NCBI GenBank assembly: GCA_021838005.1 | Contig: JAKCEK010000002.1 | Coordinates: forward strand, 1 to 34,412 | Direction: 5' to 3' | Source: Actinomycetes bacterium | Lineage (GTDB): Bacteria; Actinomycetota; Acidimicrobiia; Acidimicrobiales; RAAP-2 | DNA length: 34,412 bases | Part shown: positions 14,592 to 26,121 of the stretch, piece after piece | Position numbering within the stretch: the stretch's first letter is position 1 | How the letters are laid out: each line of letters begins with the position of its first letter | The notes under the pieces: generated by a model | Database searches by the model: none | The model's input: the letters and a program-made list of their open reading frames with translations, nothing else | What the model was told of the DNA's origin: nothing | Translations under genes and position numbers: made by a program

Positions 14592-15836
14592 GTGGTGCCC
14601 ACTTCGCTTCGGCCGCTGCGCCACCGCAGCTTCGCCCTGGCGCTCTCGTCGTCACTCGTCTCGTCGGTCGGCACGTGGATGCAGAGCGTGGCCCTCGGCA
14701 TCTACCTCACCGAGCGGACCCACAACCCGATCTGGCTGGGGGTCCTGACCGCCGCGGCGTGGTTGCCGGCCGTGGTGGGCGCCCCGGTCGGGGGCGTCGT
14801 CGCCGATCGCTGGAGCCGCCCGCGCTGGATCCAGGCGAACAACCTCGCGTTGACCGTCGTGGCGAGCGCCCTCGCGGTGCTGGCCCTGACCCATCACCTC
14901 ACGCCGCTGTGGGCGTGCGCCCTCGCGACCCTCGACGGCTTGTGCTCGTCGGCGTCGTGGGCGGCGTGGCAGTCGCTGCTGCCCGACCTCGTCGGGCCGG
15001 ACGAGGTGCTCGCCGCGGTCTCGCTCTCGTCGGCCCAGTTCAACCTGGGGCGGATCATCGGCCCGGTGGTGGCGGCCGTGGCCCTCGCCGCGGGCTCGGT
15101 CGAGGCGTGCTTCGCCGCCAACGCCGTCTCGTTCCTCGCCGTGCTGGTCGCCTTCGCCTTCGTGCGCGCCCCCGCGCGCCCCCGACCCGAGGGTCGGGTC
15201 CGGATCGTCGCCGAGACGCTGGACGGCGCGCGGCGCGCCTGGTCGGTGCCGGGCTGTCGAAACCCGATCGTGGCGATCGCGGGCCTCGCGGTCCTGGCCA
15301 GCCCCTTCATCACCCTCGTGCCGGCCATGGCGATCCTGGTGCTGCACGCCGGTGCGCGCGGCACGGGCCTGCTCGTGACCGCCCAGGGCGTCGGGGCGGT
15401 CGTCGGCGCGTTCGTCCTGCCCTCGGTGGCCGCGCGCACGTCGCGGGTCGCCGTCCTGGCGGGCTCGGTGGTCGTGCTCGTGGTGGTGCTCGCCCTCTAC
15501 GCTCTGGCCCCGTCACTCGAGCTCGCGGCGCTGGCGATGGTCGTGATCGGCGGCAGCTACATGGGGACAATGACCGGGCTCAACGCGTCGGTCCAGATCC
15601 ACGCGCCCACCGCCGAGCGCAGTCGGATCATCTCGCTCTACAACCTCTCGCTGTCCATCTTCTTCCCGATCGGCTCGCTCGCCCAGGCGACCCTCGCCCA
15701 CCACTTCGGGGTGCGCGCGGTGACCGTGGCCGGTGCGGCCGCCGTGGCCGTGGGGCTGGTCCTCGTGCGGGTGGGCGCGCCGGGGTTCTGGCGGGCGATG
15801 GGCCCGGCCGAGGTCGTGACGGCGCTGGCAGACTGA
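14592..15836 (+). CDS. MFS transporter (DHA3/MFS_3-like exporter)
   Basis: The 414 aa product is hydrophobic throughout with about 12 predicted helices. It begins with LRHRSFALALSSSLVSSVGTW and has the loop GGVVADRWSRPRW, the MFS motif A position (G-x-x-x-D-R). The first region (MQSVALGIYLTERTHNPIWL) is typical of the MFS_3/EntS-like exporter group. The substrate is unknown, probably export of a small molecule or drug. The GTG start at 14592 lacks a visible Shine-Dalgarno and lies ten bases after the small membrane protein gene. Its last codons contain the -10 element of the next gene. Confidence 0.85.
   Translation: MVPTSLRPLRHRSFALALSSSLVSSVGTWMQSVALGIYLTERTHNPIWLGVLTAAAWLPAVVGAPVGGVVADRWSRPRWIQANNLALTVVASALAVLALTHHLTPLWACALATLDGLCSSASWAAWQSLLPDLVGPDEVLAAVSLSSAQFNLGRIIGPVVAAVALAAGSVEACFAANAVSFLAVLVAFAFVRAPARPRPEGRVRIVAETLDGARRAWSVPGCRNPIVAIAGLAVLASPFITLVPAMAILVLHAGARGTGLLVTAQGVGAVVGAFVLPSVAARTSRVAVLAGSVVVLVVVLALYALAPSLELAALAMVVIGGSYMGTMTGLNASVQIHAPTAERSRIISLYNLSLSIFFPIGSLAQATLAHHFGVRAVTVAGAAAVAVGLVLVRVGAPGFWRAMGPAEVVTALAD
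15829..15834 (+). promoter_or_regulatory. -10 element CAGACT of the semialdehyde dehydrogenase gene (leaderless)
   Basis: CAGACT ends six bases before ATG 15841 and overlaps the last codons and stop of the MFS gene. The same hexamer at the same spacing precedes mnmA. Confidence 0.5.
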
Positions 15837-15840
15837 GGGC

Positions 15841-17205
15841 ATGCCCTTCGTCGCCGTCAACCCGTACACCGAGGAGGAGATCTCCCGCCACGACGCCTTC
15901 GACGCCGCCCGCCTCGAGGCGGCCCTGGCCGGGGCCGCCGAGGGCTTCCGCGCCTGGCGCGCGTCGTCCTTCGCCGAGCGCGCCGAGGTCATGAACCGCG
16001 TCGCCGAACTGCTCGAGGCCGAGTATCCCGTCGCGGCGGAGCTCATGACGAGCGAGATGGGCAAGACCTTCTCCGCCGCGAAGGGCGAGGCGATGAAGTG
16101 CGCCCTCACGATCCGCTACATGGCCGAGCACGTGGAGTCGATGCTCCTGCCCGAGTCGCTCGCCACGGCCGGGTCGCGCAGCGGCGTGCGCTACGAGCCT
16201 CTCGGGGCCGTCTTCGCGATCATGCCCTGGAACTTTCCCCTGTGGCAGGTGGTGCGGATGGCCGCCGGGACGCTCATGGCCGGCAACGTCGTCGCCTTCA
16301 AGCACGCGCCCAACGTCCCGGGGTGCGCCCTCTACCTCGAGGATCTGTTCGCGCGCGCGGGCGCCCCCCGAGGGGTGGTGACGAACCTCTTCGTCGAGCT
16401 CGACCAGGTCCCCACGGTGATCGCCGACGACCGCGTCGCCGCCGTCACGATCACCGGGTCGGAGAGGGCGGGCCGCGCCGTCGCCCAGCTCGCCGGGGCG
16501 AGCCTCAAGAAGTGCGTTCTCGAGCTCGGTGGCGCGGACCCCTTCATCGTCACGGGCTCGGCCGACCTGGGGCTCGCGGTCGCCTCGGCGGTGAGTGCGC
16601 GCGTGCAGAACAACGGTCAGGCCTGCATCGCGGCCAAGCGCTTCATCGTCGTGCGCGAGCGCGCGGCGGAGTTCCTCGACGCCTTCGTCGAGGCCATGGG
16701 GGCCGTCGCGATGGGTGACCCGATGGACGCCTCGACCACCCTCGGGCCACTCGTCTCGCGCGCGCAGCGCGACCTGCTGGCGGCCCAGGTCTCGAGCTCG
16801 CTCGAGCGCGGGGCCCGGGCGCTCGTGGGCGGGGCGGTGCCCGCGGGCCGGGGATTCTTCTACCCGGCCACCGTGCTCGTCGACGTCCCGGCCGACGCCC
16901 GGGCCGCCACCGAGGAGCTCTTCGGTCCGGTCGCGGTGGTGCTCGTCGCGGCGGACCTCGAGGACGCCGTCGCCGTCGCCAACGCGACGCCCTGGGGACT
17001 CGGCGCCTCGGTGTGGAGCTCGGACCCCGACGAGGTCGACCGCGCGATCGAGACCCTGGAGGTCGGGATGGTCTTCGCCAACGCCGTGGTCGCCTCGATG
17101 CCCGAGCTGCCCTTCGGCGGGACCAAGCGCTCGGGCTTCGGGCGCGAGCTCTCGGTCCTGGGCGCGCGCGAGTTCGTCAACGCCAAGTCCTTCTACGTCG
17201 CGTGA
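15841..17205 (+). CDS. succinate-semialdehyde dehydrogenase-like ALDH
   Basis: The 454 aa product is an NAD(P)-dependent ALDH. Catalytic Cys is C262 in NNGQACIAAKRF, general-base Glu is E228 in VLELGGADPF, the loop TGSERAG is present, and PWNFPLWQVVRMAAG matches the shorter (about 455 aa) GabD1/YneI group. It begins directly with VAVNPYTEEE, as that group does. It probably oxidises succinate semialdehyde to succinate, which would complete the GABA route suggested by the first cluster, though it lies 10 kb away and could serve another aldehyde. The start is leaderless. The stop overlaps the cysteine desulfurase start by 4 bases. Confidence 0.87.
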   Translation: MPFVAVNPYTEEEISRHDAFDAARLEAALAGAAEGFRAWRASSFAERAEVMNRVAELLEAEYPVAAELMTSEMGKTFSAAKGEAMKCALTIRYMAEHVESMLLPESLATAGSRSGVRYEPLGAVFAIMPWNFPLWQVVRMAAGTLMAGNVVAFKHAPNVPGCALYLEDLFARAGAPRGVVTNLFVELDQVPTVIADDRVAAVTITGSERAGRAVAQLAGASLKKCVLELGGADPFIVTGSADLGLAVASAVSARVQNNGQACIAAKRFIVVRERAAEFLDAFVEAMGAVAMGDPMDASTTLGPLVSRAQRDLLAAQVSSSLERGARALVGGAVPAGRGFFYPATVLVDVPADARAATEELFGPVAVVLVAADLEDAVAVANATPWGLGASVWSSDPDEVDRAIETLEVGMVFANAVVASMPELPFGGTKRSGFGRELSVLGAREFVNAKSFYVA

Positions 17206-18356
17206 CCACCTACTACTTCGACCACGCCGCTTCCGCCCCCCGTCGTGACGCGGTGAACGCGGCGATGGCGCCCTGGCTCCACGGGGTGGTCGCGAACCCC
17301 TCGGGCGCCCACCACGCCGCGCGCGCCACCCAGCGCGCCCTCGAGGACGCGCGCGAGGTCGTGGCTACCCACCTCGGGGCGCGTCCCGGCGAGGTGATCT
17401 TCACCGCCGGGGGCACCGAGTCGTGCCAGTTGGCCCTCGCGGGGCGGGCCCTGTGGGCGCGGCGCACGCGAGGCCGGGCCCGTCTCGTCGTCTCGGCCGT
17501 CGAGCACCACGCCGTGCTCGACGCCGCCGACTGGGCCGCCCGGGCCCTGTCCGGGGTCAGCGTCGCGCGCGCGCCGGTCGATCGCGACGGACGGGTGAGC
17601 GCCGAGGGCCTCGCCCGGCTCCTCGACGAGGACGTGGCCCTGGTCTCGGTGATGACGGCCAACAACGAGACCGGTGTCCTCGAGCCGCTCAACGTGGTGC
17701 GCGACGCCGCGGCCCACGTACCCGGGTGCGCGACCCACACCGACGCGGTGGCCGCGGCGCCGTGGCTGGACCTCGCCCGGGCGACGGCCGGGTTCGACCT
17801 CGTGTCGGTGTGCGCCCACAAGATCGGCGGACCGGTCAACGCCGGGGCTCTCGTCGCGCGCGGCGGGGTCGGGCTCGACCCCCTCGTGCCCGGGGGCGGC
17901 CAAGAGCGCGGCCGTCGTGGCGGCACCGTCGACGTCGCCGCCGCGGTGGGGCTGGCCGTGGCCCTCGAGTGCGTCGCGCGCGAGCGCGCGGGCGTCGCCG
18001 AGCGCGTCGGAGGCTACCGCGACCGGCTCGGGGCCGCGCTCGGGGCCATCGGCGGGGTGCGCGTCACGGCGGGCGACGCCGCTCGCCTCCCCGGCACCGT
18101 TCACCTCACAATCGAGGGCGTGGCGAGCGACGAGCTGCTCTTCGTGCTGGATCGGGCCGGGGTGTGCGCGTCGGCGGCGGCCAGCTGCTCGAGCGGCGCG
18201 AGCGGTCCGAGCCACGTGCTCGCCGCGATGGGGGTCGACGGGGCTCGCGCGCGCGGGTCCCTGCGGCTGTCGATGGGAGCCGAGACGACGAGCGACGAGG
18301 TCGACGCGGTGATCGGGCTGGTGACCGCGGCGATCGAGCGTCTGCGGAGCGTCTGA
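17202..18356 (+). CDS. cysteine desulfurase (NifS/IscS family)
   Basis: The 384 aa PLP enzyme converts cysteine to alanine and a protein persulfide. YYFDHAASAP is the family N-terminus, TAGGTESCQLAL binds PLP phosphate, and the Schiff-base lysine is K207 in SVCAHKIGGP. The persulfide cysteine is C329 in AAASCSSGASGPSHVL. Position just before mnmA indicates that its main client is tRNA 2-thiolation, as proposed for the same gene pair in other Actinobacteria; Fe-S assembly is also possible. The GTG start overlaps the ALDH stop in GTGA. The ORF-track start at 17013 lies inside the ALDH gene. Confidence 0.94.
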   Translation: MTTYYFDHAASAPRRDAVNAAMAPWLHGVVANPSGAHHAARATQRALEDAREVVATHLGARPGEVIFTAGGTESCQLALAGRALWARRTRGRARLVVSAVEHHAVLDAADWAARALSGVSVARAPVDRDGRVSAEGLARLLDEDVALVSVMTANNETGVLEPLNVVRDAAAHVPGCATHTDAVAAAPWLDLARATAGFDLVSVCAHKIGGPVNAGALVARGGVGLDPLVPGGGQERGRRGGTVDVAAAVGLAVALECVARERAGVAERVGGYRDRLGAALGAIGGVRVTAGDAARLPGTVHLTIEGVASDELLFVLDRAGVCASAAASCSSGASGPSHVLAAMGVDGARARGSLRLSMGAETTSDEVDAVIGLVTAAIERLRSV

Positions 18357-18365
18357 GGGCCCTGG

Positions 18366-18371
18366 CAGACT
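18366..18371 (+). promoter_or_regulatory. -10 element CAGACT of mnmA (leaderless)
   Basis: CAGACT ends six bases before GTG 18378, in the 21-base gap after the cysteine desulfurase. mnmA-ligA may therefore have their own promoter in addition to read-through. Confidence 0.5.
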
Positions 18372-18377
18372 GGGTCG

Positions 18378-21463
<3,086 letters not shown>

Positions 21464-21471
21464 GCCCTCAG

Positions 21472-21477
21472 TAGGGT
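21472..21477 (+). promoter_or_regulatory. -10 element TAGGGT of the PASTA protein gene (leaderless)
   Basis: TAGGGT ends seven bases before ATG 21485. The ORF-track GTG start at 21476 overlaps this hexamer and so is unlikely. Confidence 0.6.
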
Positions 21478-21484
21478 GGGGCCG

Positions 21485-23308
21485 ATGGCGCAGTTCCCCA
21501 ACGGACACGTGGTCGCCGGCCGCTACCGCGTGGCCGAGCTGCTCGGGGTCGGCGAGGTCGCCGAGGCCTACCGGGCCGAGGACCTCTCCTTGCACCGCAC
21601 CGTCGTGGTCAAGGCCCTCGCCCCCGGTCTCGCCGCGCACGAGACGGTGCGCCGGGAGTTCCGCACCCGCATCGTGCGCGCCTCGTCCCTGAGCCACCCC
21701 CACCTGCCCCGGATCTACGACGGGGGCCAGGAGCACGGGGCGATCTTCGTGGTGGGCGAGTACCTCGCGGGCGGCTCGCTCGAGGACCGGCTGGCCCGCG
21801 GGGTACGCCTCTCGATCGACGACGGCGCCCGCCTGGGCCGCGACGTCGCGGGGGCCCTCGCCTACCTGGCCGAGCACGGCTTCGTGCTCGGCGACCTCTC
21901 ACCGGGCTCGTTGATCTTCGACGGCGACGACCGCGTCCGGGTCGGCGACCCGACCCTGGCGAGCCTGGCTGACCCCTACCGCGAGCGGCTCTCGGCCGAG
22001 ACGGCTCGCTACCTCTCACCCGAGCAGGTCCGGGGCGAGGCGCCCGACGACAAGAGCGACGTGTACGCCCTCGCCCTGGTCCTGTTCGAGGCGGTGACCG
22101 GCGAGCCGGCCTTCCCGGGCGTGGCGGCCGACGCGGTGGCCCAGGCGCGCCTCACCCAGCCCCTCCCGGTGCGCGTCGAGCTCGGCACCCTCGACATGAT
22201 CCTGGCCCAGGCCACCGTGCCCGACCCGCTGCTGCGCCTCGACGCGGGCCAGTTCGCCCAGCGCCTCGGGGCGGTCGCCGGCGACCCGGCGCCCGCGGCC
22301 GTGCCGCGGGCCGCGGCGCGCCTGCCCCTGCTGGCCCAGGTCGAGCCGACGGCCCCGCGACGATCCATCGGCTTCAACGCCCCCTCCGCCAGTGAGGTCG
22401 CCTCGACGCCGGTCTCGAGCGGCCCGACGTTGCGCCCGCGCCAGGATCTCGGCCCGGGACTCAGCGCCGGGCGGGTGGTGAGCGGGCGCACGCCCCACTT
22501 CTCGTACGGTCTCGAGCCGCCGCGCCCGCCGGCGCGCCCCACCCGCTGGGGGCTGATCGCCGTCGCGATGCTGCTCGTCGTCGTGGCCGTCGGCGCCGGC
22601 GCGGCGTGGAAGGCCGGCCTCTTCGCGCGCAGCTACGCGGTGCCGGACCTGGTGGGGGCCTCGCTCAGCGCCGCGGCCGCCCAAACGGCCCCCCTGCACT
22701 TCAGCGTCGACGTGACCGGGCGGACCCACTCGACCCGCGTCTCGAGCGGCCACGTCGTCTCCCAGTCGCCCGCCCCGGGCACGACGATGAAGTCGGGTTC
22801 GACCATCTCGGTGGTGCTCTCGCAGGGCGCGGCCCTCGTCTCAGTGCCGCGCAACGTCGTCGGACGGGGCTGCGCCGGGGCGACCCACGAGCTCACGTCG
22901 CTCCACCTGCGCGTGAGCTGCCCGGCCTCGGCGGCGCTCTACTCGTCGAGTCTGCCCGCGGGCGACGTCGTCGCGGTCATCTACCACGGTACGCGCAACC
23001 CCCTCGCGGTCCCGGCCGGTGCGTCGGTCGTCCTGGCCCTGTCCCGGGGTCCGAACCCGGCCAGCACCACCACCTCGACGATCGCCCCGACGACGACCAC
23101 GACGTCCGCCGCGCGGCGACGCGCTGTGCCCAACGTCGTGGGCGACGACTACGCCCAGACCTACGCCGCCTTTAAGAAGGCGGGGCTCTACTTCAGCACC
23201 TCGGGCCACCTCGCGGGCACCACCACGTGGACCCGGGTCATAAGCGAGACGCCCGCCGCCGGAACCCTCGTGCCCTTCAAGTCGACCGTCTCGCTCGTCG
23301 TCCGGTGA
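21485..23308 (+). CDS. membrane PASTA-domain protein with degenerate Ser/Thr kinase domain
   Basis: The 607 aa product has a PknB-like layout: cytoplasmic kinase domain (about 10-270), a Pro/Arg-rich juxtamembrane linker, one transmembrane helix (WGLIAVAMLLVVVAVGAGAA, about 355-375), and three extracellular PASTA repeats (about 384-449, 450-520, 546-607), the last two separated by a Thr-rich linker. K43 (VVVKAL), the C-helix Glu and the YLSPEQ/DVYALALVLFE core are kept. The catalytic loop reads LGDLSPGSL instead of HRDLKPxN: D137 stays, Lys and Asn become Ser. The DFG motif is DPT (155-157). It is therefore probably a pseudokinase or weak kinase sensing muropeptides. The next gene overlaps by 4 bases. 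Confidence 0.88.
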   Translation: MAQFPNGHVVAGRYRVAELLGVGEVAEAYRAEDLSLHRTVVVKALAPGLAAHETVRREFRTRIVRASSLSHPHLPRIYDGGQEHGAIFVVGEYLAGGSLEDRLARGVRLSIDDGARLGRDVAGALAYLAEHGFVLGDLSPGSLIFDGDDRVRVGDPTLASLADPYRERLSAETARYLSPEQVRGEAPDDKSDVYALALVLFEAVTGEPAFPGVAADAVAQARLTQPLPVRVELGTLDMILAQATVPDPLLRLDAGQFAQRLGAVAGDPAPAAVPRAAARLPLLAQVEPTAPRRSIGFNAPSASEVASTPVSSGPTLRPRQDLGPGLSAGRVVSGRTPHFSYGLEPPRPPARPTRWGLIAVAMLLVVVAVGAGAAWKAGLFARSYAVPDLVGASLSAAAAQTAPLHFSVDVTGRTHSTRVSSGHVVSQSPAPGTTMKSGSTISVVLSQGAALVSVPRNVVGRGCAGATHELTSLHLRVSCPASAALYSSSLPAGDVVAVIYHGTRNPLAVPAGASVVLALSRGPNPASTTTSTIAPTTTTTSAARRRAVPNVVGDDYAQTYAAFKKAGLYFSTSGHLAGTTTWTRVISETPAAGTLVPFKSTVSLVVR

Positions 23309-23589
23309 GCCGCTGCGACCTCTGCGAGGCGGCGGTGGTGACCCGGCGCTACTACGAGGACGAGCGGTGCTGGATCGCCGACTGCGAGATCTGCCGGGTG
23401 CCGATGGTCGTGTGGCGCGAGCACGACCCCGATCCGCCCGACGAGGTGCGCGAAGCCCTGCACGAGGCCCTCGCCCGCGTGGCCGAGGCCGCCTTCGAGG
23501 GAGGGCAGTGGCGCCTCGACGACCACATGCGCAACATCCCCGACCACTACCACGCCCACGCCCGACCGCCCACGTTCGGGCGCCGCTAG
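23305..23589 (+). CDS. small zinc-ribbon protein with HIT-like motif
   Basis: The 94 aa product starts at GTG 23305, overlapping the PASTA gene stop (GTGA). It opens with CDLC (C4, C7), then YYEDERCWIADCEIC (C22, C27, C30) and PMVVWREH, and ends with HYHAHARP (H81, H83, H85). The order CxxC, YEDE strand, (V)V-x-x-x-H strand, helix, H-x-H-x-H-x-x is that of HIT-superfamily nucleotide hydrolases, but at 94 residues it is shorter than typical HIT domains and has extra cysteines. I infer a divergent HIT-like metal protein; a nucleotide substrate is unproven. Translational coupling suggests a link with the kinase-like protein. Confidence 0.7.
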   Translation: MSRCDLCEAAVVTRRYYEDERCWIADCEICRVPMVVWREHDPDPPDEVREALHEALARVAEAAFEGGQWRLDDHMRNIPDHYHAHARPPTFGRR

Positions 23590-23598
23590 CGGTCTCGG

Positions 23599-23622
23599 TA
23601 CACTCGGCTCTGAGCCAAGGAG
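23599..23622 (+). promoter_or_regulatory. SDR gene -10 (TACACT) and ribosome-binding site
   Basis: TACACT (23599-23604) and AAGGAG (23617-23622), five bases before ATG 23628, give a short leader of about 17 bases. The leader contains GGCTC-T-GAGCC directly upstream of the Shine-Dalgarno. Confidence 0.55.
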
Positions 23623-23627
23623 AACCC

Positions 23628-24503
23628 ATGGGAGCCCTCGACGGACGCGTCGCTGTCATCACCGGAGCCGGACGGGGCATCGGGCGCGAGCACGCCCTGC
23701 TCTTCGCCGCCGAGGGCGCACGCGTGGTCGTGAACGACCTCGGCGCGGGGCTCGACGGCTCGGGCGGCGCGGAAAGCGCCGCCGAGGAGGTGGCGGCCGA
23801 GATCCGCGCGATGGGCGGAGAGGCGATCGCCAACCACGACGACGTCGCCACGTGGTCCGGGGGGGAGGCACTCGTCGCCGCGGCGGTGGAGGCCTTCGGC
23901 GACCTGCACGTGCTCGTGAACAACGCGGGGATCCTGCGAGACCGGGTGCTCGTGAACCTCTCGGAGGACGACTGGGACTCGGTCGTGCGGGTCCACCTGA
24001 AGGGACACTTCGTGCCGCTGCGCTTCGCCGCGGCCCACTGGCGCGAACGGGCCAAGGCCGGCCACGAGGTCGCGGCCGCGGTGGTGAACACCTCGTCAAC
24101 CTCGGGCCTGCTGGGTAACGTCGGCCAGTCGAACTACGGCGCCGCGAAGGCCGGGATCGCGGCCCTCACCGTGATCGCCGCCGAGGAGCTCGGCCGCTAC
24201 GGGGTCCGGGTCAACGCCATCGCCCCGGCGGCGCGCACCCGGATGACCGAGTCGACCCCGGGGCTCTCGGACTACGTCGTCAAGCCGGCCGACCCGGCCG
24301 CCTTCGACGTCTGGGACCCCGCCAACGTCTCGCCGCTCGTGGCGGCGCTGTCGACCGCGACGTGCCCGATCACCGGCCACGTCTACTTCGTCCAGGGTGG
24401 GACCGTGCGGCTCTTCCAGAACTGGACGATGACCGAGACCCTGGAGAAGGGGGACCGATGGGGGGTCGCCGAGCTGGCCAGCCGACTGGGCGAGCTCGGC
24501 TAG
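23628..24503 (+). CDS. short-chain dehydrogenase/reductase (hydroxyacyl-CoA or hydroxysteroid type)
   Basis: The 291 aa classical SDR has the cofactor motif TGAGRGIG (residues 12-19), VVVNDLG (an acidic residue after strand 2, favouring NAD), LVNNAGILRD, the catalytic Ser in VNTSSTSGL, and YGAAK. The NDLG ... NNAGILRD pattern and the early insertion (GAGLDGSGGAESAAEEV) resemble the (3R)-hydroxyacyl-CoA dehydrogenase domain of MFE-2/HSD17B4-like proteins, so a role in fatty acid or sterol side-chain oxidation is plausible. The C-terminal extension (WTMTETLEKGDRWG) is also found in that group. ATG 23628 is fixed by AAGGAG. The next gene probably starts within its last 46 bases. Confidence 0.88.
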   Translation: MGALDGRVAVITGAGRGIGREHALLFAAEGARVVVNDLGAGLDGSGGAESAAEEVAAEIRAMGGEAIANHDDVATWSGGEALVAAAVEAFGDLHVLVNNAGILRDRVLVNLSEDDWDSVVRVHLKGHFVPLRFAAAHWRERAKAGHEVAAAVVNTSSTSGLLGNVGQSNYGAAKAGIAALTVIAAEELGRYGVRVNAIAPAARTRMTESTPGLSDYVVKPADPAAFDVWDPANVSPLVAALSTATCPITGHVYFVQGGTVRLFQNWTMTETLEKGDRWGVAELASRLGELG

Positions 24504-26104
24504 TCCGGGCGCGCCGGGCGCGCCGCCACGACCTCGGCGCCCTCCTCGACCCGAGCGAGGACCCCGGTTCGACCGCCCTCGGCGCCCTCGGCACCGAGGC
24601 GGGCAGCGACCTCAACTGGTGGGCGCTGTTGCACCGCCGGGTGCAGGCGCGCGCGGGGGCCTCGACCCGTCACGCCTGGTGGGTCCTGTGGGCCCTGCTC
24701 GCCGGCCTCTTCGCCCTTAACTTCACCTTCACGGTCTTCGTCGTGGCCCTGCCCACGGTCGCCCGTCAGCTGCACACCTCGGTGGGCACCCTGACCTGGA
24801 CGATGGTCGGGCCCCTTCTCGCCTACGGCCTGGCCGCCCCCCTGCTCGGAAAGACCGGCGACGTCGTCGGTCACCGGCGGCTCTACCTGGTGGGTCTGTC
24901 CGGCGCGCTGGTCGCGGCCGCCCTCACGGCGCTCAGCCACGACGTCGCCACCCTCATCGCCGCGCGCACCCTCGACGGGGTCCAGGGCGCCGCCACCGGC
25001 ACCGCGTCGGGGGCGCTGGTGAACGCCGCGTTCTCGCGCGAAGAGAGGGTGAAGGCGCTGGGCTGGTGGAGCCTCGTCGGGGCGGGGGGGCCGGTGATCG
25101 GGGTGTCGCTCGGCTCGCCGATCATCCAGGCGTTCGGGTGGCGGACGCTCTTCTGGCTCCAGCTCGGGCTCCTCGTGGTCGCCCTGGTCGTGGTCGCTCT
25201 CCTCTTGCCGCCCCCGTCGAGCGTGGCCGGGGCGCAGGCGGCCCGTCGGGCCGCGGCCCGCGCCGAGCTGCGGGCCCTCGACTGGGTCGGCTCGGTCGCC
25301 CTGTCGCTCGCCGTCACGCTCGTGATGCTCGGTCTCTCGATCGGCCCCGCCGTGGGCTGGGCCGCCCCGGTGACCCTCGGCGCCTTCGTGGGGGGCGCCG
25401 CCGGCGTCGCGCTCTACGTCGTGCGCCTGCGCACGGCGGCCAACCCGCTCATCCCGGCGCGCTACTTCACCCGGCGCAACTTCCTCGGTCCACTGGTCCT
25501 GCGCGCCACGGCCAACTTCGCGTACTTCGGGGGTTTCTTCCTCTTCCCGCTCATGATGGAAGAGGCGTACCACTACAGCGTCACCGGGGCTGGGGGGCTC
25601 GCCATCGCCCGCCCCCTCGTGTTCGCGCTGAGCTCCCCGGTCGCCGGCTACGTGGCCTACCGGATCGGGGAGCGCACCGGCGCGGTCGTGGGTGCGGCCT
25701 CGCTCGTGGCCTCGATGGCGCTGTTCGCCACCCTGGGCACGGGGTCGAGCCCGTGGACGATCGGGCTCGCCCTGGCTTTGTCGGGGCTCGCCATGGGGGT
25801 GGCCCTGCCCTCGTCGAGCTCGGTCATGGCGAGCGAGGTCGAGGAGCACGAGTTCGGGGTGATGTCGGCCGCCCAGCTGCTGGCGATGCAGGTCGGCGAG
25901 GTCGCCGGGATCGAGGTGCTCGAGACCCTCCAGCAGGGCCTGGTGCGGAGCCGACACCTCGGCGCGCACGCCGGCGCGGCGGCGTGGCTCTCGACGTTCC
26001 AGACCCCCTTCGTGGTGGGGGGCGCCGTCGCCCTCGTCGGGCTCGGGGCGGCGCTCGCCGTGCGCTCGGTCGCGCGTCAACCCCTCGGGTGGTCGGAGGC
26101 GTAG
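24458..26104 (+). CDS. MFS transporter, DHA2 (EmrB/QacA-like)
   Basis: The product is 548 aa from ATG 24458. A polar N-terminal tail of about 80 residues precedes many transmembrane helices, starting with VLWALLAGLFALNFTFTVFVVALPTVA. The loop LLGKTGDVVGHRRLYLVGL is the MFS motif A position, and the LGWWSLVGAGGPVIGVSLGS helix is motif C, the mark of drug:proton antiporters. Substrate unknown. The start is uncertain: ATG 24458 overlaps the SDR gene by 46 bases and has GGAGAAGGGGG before it; the alternative GTG 24641 would drop the tail, but codons between have the same G/C-ending pattern as the gene. Confidence 0.8.
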   Translation: MGGRRAGQPTGRARLVRARRARRHDLGALLDPSEDPGSTALGALGTEAGSDLNWWALLHRRVQARAGASTRHAWWVLWALLAGLFALNFTFTVFVVALPTVARQLHTSVGTLTWTMVGPLLAYGLAAPLLGKTGDVVGHRRLYLVGLSGALVAAALTALSHDVATLIAARTLDGVQGAATGTASGALVNAAFSREERVKALGWWSLVGAGGPVIGVSLGSPIIQAFGWRTLFWLQLGLLVVALVVVALLLPPPSSVAGAQAARRAAARAELRALDWVGSVALSLAVTLVMLGLSIGPAVGWAAPVTLGAFVGGAAGVALYVVRLRTAANPLIPARYFTRRNFLGPLVLRATANFAYFGGFFLFPLMMEEAYHYSVTGAGGLAIARPLVFALSSPVAGYVAYRIGERTGAVVGAASLVASMALFATLGTGSSPWTIGLALALSGLAMGVALPSSSSVMASEVEEHEFGVMSAAQLLAMQVGEVAGIEVLETLQQGLVRSRHLGAHAGAAAWLSTFQTPFVVGGAVALVGLGAALAVRSVARQPLGWSEA

Positions 26105-26108
26105 CCGG

Positions 26109-26114
26109 TAGTGT
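26109..26114 (+). promoter_or_regulatory. -10 element TAGTGT of the carboxylesterase-gatCAB operon (leaderless)
   Basis: TAGTGT ends seven bases before ATG 26122 and begins four bases after the MFS stop. Confidence 0.6.
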
Positions 26115-26121
26115 GGTCGCG

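Noticed and set aside
21476-21484. Upstream GTG start of the PASTA protein
   Set aside because: It overlaps the TAGGGT element and adds only GP before the natural start.
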